A stretch of 64,000 nt of DNA from assembly GCA_021234155.1 (NCBI GenBank), contig JAJEKV010000378.1:1-64000 (forward strand). The letters run 5' to 3'. Numbering within the stretch: position 1 is the first letter of the stretch; each line of letters begins with the position of its first letter. Made by a program: the position numbers and the translations under genes. The stretch comes from Isoetes taiwanensis. Its lineage: Eukaryota; Streptophyta; Lycopodiopsida; Isoetales; Isoetaceae. This document shows positions 52,200 through 64,000 of the stretch, piece by piece. The notes below the pieces were generated by a model that saw only the letters and a program-made list of their open reading frames with translations, was not told where the DNA came from and searched no databases.

Positions 52200-55100
52200 T
52201 GCATTGGTTTGGGTAATGCACGGCGGCCCGGAGTCGTTAATAAATGCGCCCATCCACTAATGGTGCTGGAGGAAGCGGGAAAAGCCGCCCGGTTATTACG
52301 TCACGGTCCCAGTGAGTACGCCCGCGGTAATGCGGTGGGGATTAGGAGGAAGGGGCTGCGGTATTCGTGGCTATATGCGACTATTGTGCGAAGCGGTACT
52401 TGCTGGGCTGGTGAAGAGGCGATTAACACGAATCCGGAAGCTGATTTACGCCATTTCTTGTTGCATCGCAGGTATTTAAAAAGGTAGCGCCATGGAGCCG
52501 GATCCGTTAATTTACAAGTCTATTTTAGTCTTCCCTTCATACGGTTGTATTTATTTGCAGAGATGGTGGGAGGTCGATTGCTTTTGTCCCGACTAAGCCC
52601 TCATTAAAGGCTGGAATGGGAAATGGAAGAACTAAGGCAGCCGTGCATGCCTCAAAAGATATTACTCAGTTGGTCGGACCAAGGGGTTCCAATCCAGAAC
52701 GAAAGTGGAAGCGAGAGTGAAGCTGCCACGAAGAATACCCTAGCGGGGGCGGGAAAACCCGGTTGACGTGCCGCAGCGGTAAATCTAAAGAGATGCGAAA
52801 TGCGGATAGGGGGATGAGGCCCGTACAATATTGAATGTTTTAACGTCCAAGTTAGCGAGGCCGACCCGGAAGAAATTTTGAGGACTACTGGTGCCAGTCG
52901 GTCGGTCGAAAATGCGTGTTGCCAGTGTTCGGTGGCTGCGCGTACAATCCCACCGGGAAGATCGAGCTGGAAGATGTAGGTTCAGGGGTACATCAATTAT
53001 ACTTGGCAAAATTCTGAGGCTTCGAATTTTGGGAATTATATTCACGAAGAACAAAGTGAGAATTGAGGTTAGAGATTGTAGGAAGATAAGTGGCTGGAGA
53101 TCACCAGGCGAAGCAAAATTTAGCCACAATCTGAGAAAACCCCGAGAGGGCCGAGGCGTGGAGGCGTATATGAGATATGGAAACAAATCGCCCTCGGCCT
53201 TTTGGATGACCTGACGGCAGAAACCCGAGTTATAAAGCCTGCAGTCACGGAGAAAGGAGCCGCAGGGGCAGAAATGCGAAATTTAGAAGCGGATAAAGGG
53301 GAAATCAAAGGGAAAGGATTAGAGGCAAGCATAGCAATTTGGTTAGAAGGATTTGTTTGGTGATTTGACTACTGGGCAGCACAGTTAGGCGAAGGCGTGT
53401 AAGTCACGAGTTTGAAGAGCTGCTTCTGCAGCGTTTAATTCCCTCCTCCCAAGCCCAAATTCCAGACCAAGTCTACGGTGACCCAGGCGGAACTTTATGT
53501 TAGAGCGGGATCTTGAATCCCGATGGCTCCAAACCATATTGCACTAGAAGAATCCCGGAGGAGAACACGAAATCTGATGGTGGCTCCTGGAGCCACAGGC
53601 GAATAATTGTGCATTGGCATATATCATGGACCCCACTTCTTTGGATCTCTAAATTATGGCCGGAGAGGTTAAGAAAGGAGCTTTGGTTTAGATTTTCTGA
53701 TTTCAATTGTGGTTCAAAGATCCTCTCTGCTGAAGGTGAAATGACAAATTATCAAATGTTGAATTCCACATGAGAGCGGAGAGTACGAAAATTCTGATTA
53801 TTCAGGTGGCTGTTGTTGAAGATTCGAGAGATGATCTGAAGTACTGGAGCCCTATTCTTTGTATAGTAGTATTTGTCTTTGTTTTTATTTCTTGCATGGT
53901 GTACTAAGTTTGAGCCTTAGCGAGGGTTCTTGCACACTCAATTCCTACCAAAAACTTATTTGTCATCATGTCTTCATCCTTTCTTTTGCTTTTTGGCTGT
54001 TTCTAAATGGCACAAAACCGGAACCTCTGTGGTGCCTACAGTAGTTGGTCAAGCTGTTCGGGATCCCCTTTTGGCAAGGCATTGTGGAAAATCGGTATGC
54101 ACGGTTCTACTACATACGGTCAATGTAAATTAAATTGGGTTTTGGGAAGTGGATTTTTTATTGCCTTTTTAGTTACGGTTTGAATTGATGGCGGCTTGTC
54201 CCTATCACCGATTGCCACTTTGGAGCTGTTCATTTTGGTAGCTGATCCTTTGGCATGCGGGGTGAAAAGCCTTGCCCTTGCATATTGCGCCGATTCCTTT
54301 GATCCCCTCCATGCTCCAACAGCGGGTTCATCACTTTGTGAGTGCAAAATTTGGTAACTATTCATTCATAGCCTATCTTCTAATGCCTTGAATTGCGAGT
54401 TTTTTTAAGTGATGTATTTAAGAGGTGGAGGCGAGAGGCATCAGCATTGCATAATGCACGGTAATCTTGATGGAAGCTCCACAACAACACAACAACCCGG
54501 AGGTGGTATCTATGTTATTGGTTGTGTTAAAATTCATGGAGAAATCTACATGAAGGGAAGGCAGGATGGGTTGTCCATGTCTTTTCTTTTGTCTTTCTTG
54601 ATCAGCAAATTTATTTAGTGTCCATTTATAATCTACTCCGCGGCCAGGGAATTCTATCTCTTTGCGAGGGTGCATGCACATATAATATGCATGTTATTTT
54701 GACATTTGAGGATGGCGTGATGGATCAATTTGGAGAGCGTCTCTCATGCTATATATCTATTAAATTTTAGTGGTGAATCCTAGAATCATATAGGATAGAA
54801 AGAATTAGAACCTTTAGTAGATCAATTTTCTTGAAGGCCCATACACAAATTCCGCGATATTATGTCAGCGTCGGGCACCGCGTTTATTAGTGCATCTTCA
54901 AATATATCTTAAAATATGCATGCGAGATGGGCGAGGCGGACTAGGTTAGAATGCCTCACTGTGAATGCCTGCGCTTATAATGCGACTTTGTTGATATTCC
55001 TCACGATGGCAATGAGATTAATTCACGGGCAGGCATAAAAAGTAGAGCCATGAGACTCATGAGACTTCATCCCATCCACGGTGCTCTAAGCTTTTAGGAA

Positions 55101-55540
55101 AATGGTAAGCCATGAGAACTTGTCTTATCTTCTAAACATCTAGAATCATACTTGAGATCAAGAAATTCGTCATTGTCCCATCCTACACCGCGTGAAAAAA
55201 AATTCAAGGAGGTAGTTCAAGGAGGGTGAAGTAACCAAGGTGCCATTTCAACATACGGTTCTATGGAAAAGGGTTAACTAACAAATCCATCTTAGATTGC
55301 ATATAGTCAAAGAATATGTAAGTGAGACCCTAGTTTAGCTAAATTCTTTTCTACAATAGTTGTAAAGGCGTCATTTATTGTTGGCAATTATTATTTTAGC
55401 ATGAGATTTTATACTTTCATTAATTGGATAAGGTTTAACCAACATTTATTCATCATGAAGCTAGAAAAACAACATTAATCATTTGCATTATTTCATGAGG
55501 TGCTTTGCTCTAGACCAAGACCGCCTACCACCGCAGATGC
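52200..55540. other. Fragmentary DNA, no gene named
   Basis: A plus-strand stretch from about 52,560 to 53,340 has gag-like low-complexity pieces (LDDLTAETRVIKPAVTEKGA), suggesting an LTR-element remnant, but no diagnostic motif. 53,860-54,650 has membrane-like and Gly/Ser-rich short frames that I cannot place. Confidence 0.4.
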
Positions 55541-55546
55541 GTTAAA

Positions 55547-56083
55547 ATGTCACAAATGAAAGGAAATGGGTGGCATTCACATGTCTTGAAATGGGCCAAA
55601 CAATGGGATAGTGAGGCATTATGCAAAGAATTTGGCCGGATGGGCCGATACAAAAAGGAAGTAAAAGCACTATTTTATGTCAATGAAGTGAATACATTGG
55701 GAGGGAATATTGCCACTTGTGATCATTATAGGAATCCGATCTGAATAGGGCGTCAAGACAATTGATTTCCGCGACTAAGGCTTGTCCTCACATCATCTTA
55801 CTATTTGAAGTCGGTAAGATGGCAAAATATCACGCAATCGATCGATTATATCGCTTTGTTGTTTGAAGCCTTAGGGGTCAAAGCCCGAGTTTCATACATT
55901 TTTTTAGAATGTCCATTTTATGACCATATTAGGCAGAAGTTTGGTATTTCTTGTAAGAACTTACAAGGAAGGATTACTATGCATTGTTCCACGAGCACTC
56001 AATGCATATGTCAAGCAGGTATACAAACAAGAAGGACGGAAGTAATCAAGCTCTACGAATACATGGAGAACTTACAAAAATAG
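55547..56083 (+). pseudogene. LINE ORF2 C-terminal fragment
   Basis: After a first frame (55,547-55,744) the second (55,805-56,083) contains FLECPFYDHIRQKFGIS, the Cys-plus-IR motif that closes many LINE ORF2 proteins, then EVIKLYEYMENLQK before the stop. The first Cys pair is not visible. Reverse transcriptase itself is missing. Confidence 0.55.
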
Positions 56084-56099
56084 GGTGTTTTTAATTTTG

Positions 56100-57530
56100 C
56101 GATTAGAAGCATCAATGTTTATAGGCCTTGTGGGTCTCAAATGATGTATCAATATAAAGTAAAAAGTAAGATAAAATTAATACACACCATATTATGATTT
56201 ATAGACCATAATAGGAATATTTGTTCTTACTCACGGAGAACAAACTTACTTCTCTTAGGTTCCTCTACAAATGTAATTCTAGACCCTCCAATAGGTTACT
56301 TGTAGCAGTCAAAAGACTCACACACTGCAAAATCTATAATTCTTATATTTTGGCTCTAAGAAAATAAAGGGAGAATGGATTCTTAGTATCTTGTAGATAA
56401 ATGCTACTTCAAAGAAAACATTTGTATATCATTGATCATCAAAGAGGATGGATGACTAGCCCTTGAGAGCAAACTTTTGTGCATCTAACAATGTTGTAGG
56501 TTGTTTAGCCTTCACCTTATCAATAGCCGCCTTGGCCCCTTCACATACCATTGGATATCCATTTCATCACTCCTTGCAATCTTCCAATGATTATGGCTTT
56601 GAGAAACGTAATATATCGTTGATTATACTTCCTTATTGATTCATCCTCCTTTTTGAGTAAATTGGTCCTCTTTCCTAGTCTTATACTTACCATGGACTTC
56701 TTGATAATTAGCAATGAATGCTTGCTTTAATTCCGACACGTTTTGCCCATTCCTCCTTTGAATCTTGCAAGGAGCGTTGAAATCAAAACAAAAATCACCC
56801 GACCCGGTAATTTACATTCTGGCAATACCTCTCAAACTTCACAATATGCTTCAAAGGATCTCAATCCTGCGGATCATCAAAGTTTAGAATCCCATTGTTT
56901 GAAAACCCCACACCATGGATGGTACTACCACCATCTCTACCTCTTCTTGATGTTCTTGAAATTGGAAAAATGAAATTCTCCTTCAATTTGAAAAAATGAA
57001 ATTGGATTACCTTCTAGATCAATAAATGAAATCAAAACCTCTTAGATTTAATAACTAGACCCGGATCAGCTCCTAAATCGAAAACAAAAGTGAATCTTAA
57101 TGCAATTTTGAGCCAAAATCTTGAGTCATGGGACCCCCTCTTACATCACGATGGAGCTTGGCGGTATATACTTCTCAATTCACTTGGGTATAAAACTATG
57201 CTCCCTTCAAATTGTACCCCCCCCCCGATTCCCCCTCAAATCACTTACGGCAAAAATCCTCTTCACAAAAAAAGAAATTGCTCCTTGTTGTTCTTTATCG
57301 GCGATCACCAAATACAAATGATAACAATTCCTTTTCCAATGGAAATTCTTGCCATACAATGTTCTATCGACACCGTGCTCGCGTAATATATTATAGCTTA
57401 ACTCCAGAGCCTCACAAAGAAAGCTCAAAACCCATTGATCCAAGACTCAAAATGTCAAGTCTATGCAATGCACACACCTAAAATCCCCATCTCCATAGCT
57501 AGATCACAGAAAATCATATTCCCTCCTGGC
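56100..57530. other. No gene recognised
   Basis: AT-rich DNA with short frames on both strands. Words such as GAAATTGGA and AAATGAAATT repeat locally at 56,950-57,010, but no protein is recognisable. Confidence 0.5.
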
Positions 57531-57994
57531 TAAGAAAATGGGGTTAAACATTGAGTGGCTAGGTAGGAATAAGGATAAGATCGGGGAATGGGTGGTGAAG
57601 GCGGTTATGCACCATATATGGTCTAGACCGGCACAAAAAATTTTGCATTCTTGAGATGAATCCACGTTGCGAGGAGATGAGTTATTTGGCGCTAACATAT
57701 CGGTCAAAGAAAAGGCATGCCATTTTGCGAGGAATGAGGTTGGCGCACATCACTTGAGGTAGGGATATGGATGAAAATTGCATATGAATCTGAGTGTATG
57801 TCGAGGCATGTGGAGCAAATGAGGTTGAGGATGAGGAGCATGTAATTTCTAGGTGTCTTGCATACCAAGCTTTGAGGGATAGATTTGGCATCAGTCAGTC
57901 GATCTTATATCCTTTTTCCACCTTCCAACAACCCGCATTGCAAGCTTTTTTGATATGTGTTACAATTGAGAGAAGCAAATATAAAAATATCTAA
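57530..57994 (+). pseudogene. LINE ORF2 C-terminal fragment, second copy
   Basis: Pieces read KMGLNIEWLGRNKDKIGEWV and, after stops, EACGANEVEDEEHVISRCLAY with QALRDRFGI. The C-x-x-x-x-EVEDEEH-x4-C arrangement followed by LR is the terminal zinc motif of LINE ORF2. The reading ends at 57,994. Confidence 0.65.
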
Positions 57995-58429
57995 AGGTGT
58001 AATTAGTGATGGAGAAGAGAGTGAGCATGATGAGGAACCTCTAATTTTTGAGGGCTCATCACATGAAAATATTTTTTTTTATTTTGGAAGTGTTTTTCTT
58101 GGCGTTTCATAGATCTCGATGGTCTCTAAAGAAACGGAATAATACATCATTTTTGGAGCTAATAAAATGAGAACATCGCCATTCTATTATAAGGGTAATA
58201 CATTAGAGTTGGTAAACTTCGTATAAATATATGAGAGTGGAAGTTGATAAGAGCCCTAGTTGGAATATGGCGATTAGAACACAAAAGTGAATCACGGGCT
58301 TGAAAGCCTTATATAGCATGCAGCATTAGAAGTGGTAAAGCTGAAATTTGAAATTTTAACATGAAAAAGAGGTTATAAATATAAGACGCTTGTTACAACC
58401 ACGGTATTGCTATATTGATGTGAGGTTTG

Positions 58430-59060
58430 GGGGCGGGATTGGCTGAGATGATACATGGAAAAAGGTAGAGAAAGTTCAGAAAAAGTTTCTTAGAATGGAA
58501 TTGGGTACAAAAGCACAAACTCCATATGATATGCTATTGGTCGAATGTGGTATGTTGCGGTTCTGGCGAAGCTTTAATGTAAGTTGCTTACGATATCTTT
58601 ATAAGATCTGATTTGAAAGAAGCTAATGATAGTTTGCGCATTTGCAATAGAGGAGACAAAGATGAAAGGTTGGTATCTTTGCGATGTGGAGGGGAATGGA
58701 TCGAAAGTGGGGACTAAATATGCAAGATTTGTATATACATCATAAAGATATCCGAGCGTGGGTTACAGAACATGTTACTATGAAGAATGGGAGAGTTCCA
58801 GAAATAAAGAAATAGTTTTGCAGACAGTATATTAATCCAGAACTCCAAGAGGCCAGGTACTTGGGAGAAGGTATTTCTTTGAAACTTAGACACTCCATTA
58901 GCAGAATGAGACTTAGTTCGCGGCTGAGGAGGCTTGAGGTGGAAGTTGGTAAATGGGGAGATATCTAGCATGAAATGAGGCTTTGTAAGATTTGTAATAT
59001 GCAGGAAGTGGAGGATGAGCAATGATGCCCAACCTATGTGGAAATCTGAAACAGGTACAA
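58430..59060 (+). pseudogene. LINE ORF2 C-terminal half, third copy
   Basis: VEKVQKKFLRMELGTKAQTP and MLLVECGMLRFWRSF are the thumb-side motifs after LINE reverse transcriptase. ISRMRLSSRLRRLEVEVGKW and RLCKICNMQEVEDEQ then give the terminal zinc motif, whose His has become a stop. Stops interrupt at several points. Similarity stops near 59,060. Confidence 0.72.
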
Positions 59061-59339
59061 TATCTCGGTGTCAACTCTACTGGAGTTTTTGGGTTGCCCC
59101 TAGGGGGGCAAACCCTTGTGTTATGTGGGTATGTGGGCATATCGGTATATATCTGCGGCATATGCCTAGCATATCTTTGGTGGCGCTCAAAACCGGGCCG
59201 ATGCACAGCAAACTCTCTGGTCATCGCCCCATTCCTTAGCGAGGGCGTGGCTATGGCGCAGCTTGACCCTTCTTCTTCTTCCAATTCGCTTGCAAAAGTA
59301 TTTTCAAGGGTTTAAATTCGATGGAAATGTTTGTGATTT

Positions 59340-60050
<711 letters not shown>

Positions 60051-60059
60051 ATGTAAAAG

Positions 60060-63000
60060 AGTAATCTGCTTGGCCGAAGAGATATACGTGCATACATAAA
60101 TAAAGGTGAAGCTTCATGAGCTAAAGGAGAATGCGTGTAAACAGCGACAAATCACATAGCCATCTTGGTCATTCAACTAAAGGCGATAAAATAAAGCACG
60201 AGAAGCGAGGAAAGCAAGCATGATGAAAGGCCCACGAAGAAAAGGGAATATGATGAAACAAGTGGAAACGGGAAGTTGCTTTTAATAACATAATAAACTT
60301 CAAATGTTTAATGGGATGTGGAAAGTTGTGAAGCCATGTGCATTGGTGTGCTGAACAATTTTGCGTATGTTTGTGCTTGAAGATGACAGAGGAAGGGTCA
60401 ATCAACACAAATGTCTCTTCCTAACTTACATAGGCGTTCCTACATTACGAACAAGTTCCCCTCGACCCACTTTTCCCCGATCATATATTGTATGCTTACT
60501 TTGCACTTTGGTCCGAGGCAGGAATCTTTTTTTTTATGAGGGGAGGGGGATCCGAGACTGGATGTATATGATGGGCGCATGTAAAAAGGTTGTTCTTTGA
60601 TTATTCTTTATTGCCATCTTTTATTGAGAAGGTGGGTTCATTGTAATTATTGCGGATAATCTAAACATGTTAATTCTTCAAAGAAATTTAGAGCTTATTG
60701 TGGCATTTTCTTCTAGATTCTTCACATAGTTTGCCGGCATTGATTCCTATGCTAATTTCAGCCTTTGTTGACTTCTTTTCTTCTTGTTATTTAAATGCGG
60801 GCTATCTTAGATGCCATGTGTGTCAGTGATTGGGCCGAGGAGCGGAAAGAGATCAATCTCAAACCGTGACAAGGTATTAGGCATGGCGGATGAATAGTGA
60901 TTTCTAAAGACATGATCTTTCTTTTGTTCTCCTTTATTCTCTTTATAAGGTTTGCGGGGCAAATGTTGGGAAAATACCACTACCAATGGAAGACTTTCGA
61001 CTTTGCCTTGTTTTGCTAACCCATTTGGAACATCAAATGTGAATGTTAAGCCGATTGACAGATGACTTAATGTGAGTGCCTACAATAACTTGTTTTAGCA
61101 CAATAGCTTCAATTTGAAATTTAGCATATCCGCACTCTTTTCAAATGGCGGTACATCCGATATTTACGTGAGATAAATCCCTTTGCCTCGTATAGACGAC
61201 CAAATATTGTCATGCGGCTTTAAAGGCTTGATCTTGCTTGCATCTTGACTCCGGCTCGATATTAATCACATGGTCTCTTAGGTCTATGGCAGGTCTACCT
61301 TGAAGCTCAAACTAACTGGTACAAACTCAAGCACGCATCTCATTATAGCATGTTAGAATTAACAAATAGCTAGGTCTTGGGCGGATTTTAGTCTCTAATT
61401 CAAAGCGTAGATAAAAAATTTGTAATTGTATTCTATATGTGAAAAAAAAAGGTATGAGGAGTTGAGATCACGACTTGAAGCTACATTGTTACTTAAAAGT
61501 GGCAACAAAATGCAATGCACATGCAAAAAACATATATAAGAGCTTTCATATGGCGGAGACTTAAGCTTAGCTATCCCTTATGATTTAGTTAGAGCGACAT
61601 GTGAGGTCGCTTTCTAAATCACAACCACATATTGCATTTGCAAGAGGGCCGGGGATGCAATATTATGCAAGATCACTGGCAGTGCGTGGGAGGAGTATTC
61701 TTTGCTAGTTTCAAAGAGCTCAAAATAATCAACATAAGCGGCGCCAATTTTGCTAGTAGTGGATTTGACCAAGAAAACTAATGAGATTAAATGTTATTTA
61801 TTACTTGGGCTTCTATCTTTTTGATGTTCTTGTCGACTTACATAACTTAGGCATCTTTGTGGAAATTTTGTAGCTTGAACATTTATTTGAAGATGCATAA
61901 ATATTGCACTAGCACACACATGTCAGTTATAAATGGGATTTCATAAAAGGATGAGAATAGGGACGGATGCTAGTTACCTTATATGTGAAACTGCATGGCA
62001 TTCACTTAGAAATATCCATTGCATTAGATAGCCCTTTCTTTCAATGTCATCCCTTCTTCCCTGATGAAGATGGATCGACCTCTTCAAAGTGGACCCGGCT
62101 CCCTATCCCCTTAATCTTGTGCCTTTATTTTCCCATTTCGATTATCAAAGTCTTTTTCAATACTCTAACCATGTCTTTGGATTCATGCAAGTCTTGTCTT
62201 AGAAGCCGGTCTCTATGATCTAAAAAGGCATCAATCTTGTGCTTTTTGAAAAACTTAAGACTCAACAACAAAGTGAGATGTGTTTTGCTTAGCAAGGTAT
62301 AAATGAGGATCTTTTACGCACGGGGATATTTTCGGTCATTTATGTACAAATACAATGTTAATTTATGTCCATATATATTGGAAGATGGACCTTCCTTTAC
62401 TGTGTCTTGTGATGGACTATGTCAAGAAACTATTGTCCATAGTAGTGCCTATATTGCAATTAATTAGGGAATTGTTAAAAATGGGTGGTGTCTTTTGTTT
62501 GGAGATGCATAGGTCCCATGTTGGACTCGTGCCACATAACTATTGTCCCTAGTGCCTATATTGCAATTATTAAAAGGAAACTAGTAACTTTCAAGGGCTT
62601 TTTAACTATTTTGTTAGAAGCAGAAAGATAGAAGTTGTGACATATGTAAGTAGCAAAATGGGATTTGCATGGCTTTATGATTGTGTTGATTTGGTTCGCC
62701 TAGTAGTTCTAGAACTGGCCCAAATTAAAACTTAAGTTGAAAGAACGATACCATCAAGCATCAATGTCGTGGTTATTCATTGAAGGAACATAATATTAAG
62801 TGCCTTAATGGTTATGTTTGACATCATTGAATGATCGGTCCTCTTTTTTTTTTGTAATATTGGATATATAGAGAATAATAAGCGAAAATAAATTATCATA
62901 ATAAAGAATCATGATAGATTCATGAATTGAAAATGCTATCATATACTCTTTCTCATAACTTTTTGATCTTTGGACCAAACCTCTTGGAGTCTGCGAATAG

Positions 63001-64000
63001 GGATTGGCGGTCTTAGGAGTGGAAGGTAATTAAGCTCAACGCTCTCGAATTGATTTGATGGGCGGTGGTTTTGAATTGATTGTCAAAATATGACTTTGAA
63101 CTATGATTTAAGCCACTTCACCCTCCTACCATGGAGGGCAACCCTCGTCTTGTGACACCTTGTTTAATTTGGAAGGTAAACTTATTGGGAAATTTATATG
63201 AGATGTCCTAAATCACGAGAGAGATCTCTCTCTCTCTCCACGAGGGTAGCACTCTTCCTAATACACGAAATGCGTGCGTGCATATATCCTCCATGCATGC
63301 ATGTGTATATACTAAACCATGTACACGACCATGTATACGGTCTACTATACCCGGTAACACTACTTCTATTTGTGCGATACACAATAAATGCGTGCATATA
63401 TCCTCCACACATGCATGTGTAATATACTAAACCATATGCGACCATGTATACGATCTACTATACCAGCCCAACACTATTTCTATTTGTTTCAAATGACATT
63501 ATGCGGCCGAATTTGGCGATGGACTTTGCCATAATCCTTGAGACAATATCCCACAATACCCTCAAGCAATGAAGCTTGGTGTTCTTGAGGGGCCTTACAA
63601 ATTAGAAGCACACTCAGCGGCTCGTGAACACCCCACCCAAAGAATTTTTGATTACGGTGTTTACGTCACCAAGTTTCAATGTCTATCCCAAAAGATTGCC
63701 CGCAAATGCGGGTTGCCTAATTAGAACCCATTTCCGATGCTATCGCCTCTGGCTGATCTCGGGGCTTACAAAATTCGACCAAATGACCATACATACGCTC
63801 CAGGATATCCATTCCTACATATCCCAGTGACACCTGATATCAAGCGGTCCAATTCCTTCATCTACAATCTTTCCATCCTCCCTGGCCTTCCCATTCCCCC
63901 TATCCTTACTACAGATATCCATCAGCTCATCTATAGTGCCAGCATACAAATTAACTCCAATGTTTCATTTCCCTTTCCTAGCCTATCTCTTAAGCATCTA
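60060..64000. other. No gene recognised
   Basis: AT-rich DNA with only short open frames. A direct repeat of about 35 bases (ACTATTGTCC, GTGCCTATATTGCAATTA) occurs at 62,430-62,475 and 62,539-62,575. An open stretch in the last 270 bases (plus strand, with DIKRSNSFIYNLSILPGLP) is cut by the window end and is unassigned. Confidence 0.5.
63261..63487. repeat. Tandem duplication, unit 114 bp, next to a CT run
   Basis: CGTGCATATATCCTCC begins at 63,277 and again at 63,391. ATATACTAAACCAT, CGACCATGTATACG and TCTACTATACC follow in both units. A short CT microsatellite lies at 63,224-63,240. Confidence 0.9.

Overview
The window looks like nuclear DNA of a land plant with a large, repeat-rich genome. 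The evidence is plant-type PLS pentatricopeptide (PPR) repeat genes, Ty1/copia, Ty3, LINE, hAT and Helitron remnants, spliced exons with plant-like junctions and AT-rich intergenic DNA. The PPR repeat style and the repeat load make me think of a fern or another non-seed plant, but that is inference. Almost every reading frame is broken. The clear exception is the transposase of an intact hAT transposon (19,346-21,556).

Layout. 1-4.5 kb: 5'-truncated LINE ending in poly-A. 5.0-6.1 kb: non-autonomous hAT element with an 8-bp target duplication, inserted in or next to a Helitron helicase remnant (to 7.14 kb) that is followed by a Helitron-type terminus. 7.3-12.1 kb: degenerate Ty3 (gypsy) polyprotein, truncated at both ends. 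12.1-15.2 kb: non-coding DNA with small repeats and a second Helitron-like terminus. 15.2-22.8 kb: PPR pseudogenes on both strands around a locally duplicated segment. The intact hAT (18,645-21,965) sits in the second copy of that segment.

22.8-43.4 kb is the unusual part. It is a block of short, mostly intronless gene remnants separated by long palindromes of at least three sequence families. The family A core is GTCTCACGG; family B is GGATCACACGACG; family C is CTTTGTATT. At least two remnants encode a histone H3 fold. One, on the minus strand at 23.7-24.8 kb, has a long acidic and basic N-terminal extension. The other, at 28.0-28.9 kb, keeps a recognisable H3 tail start. A very degraded third copy may lie at 42.7-43.3 kb. 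Four related small genes (30.8-34.1 kb) each have a TATA box 91-98 bases before the ATG and family B palindromes or half-palindromes on their flanks. I read the block as tandemly duplicated gene cassettes, which may come from a very large mobile element or an integrated large DNA virus. The sequence alone does not decide this, and I see no viral hallmark gene.

43.5-46.6 kb: minus-strand copia remnant without reverse transcriptase. 46.6-51.2 kb: AT-rich DNA with the last three exons of an unrecognised host gene on the minus strand. 51.4-52.2 kb: GC-rich degenerate tandem repeat. 52.5-59 kb: fragmentary DNA with three LINE C-terminal pieces. 59.3-60.05 kb: intronless protein-kinase pseudogene. 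60-64 kb: no gene seen, with small tandem duplications.
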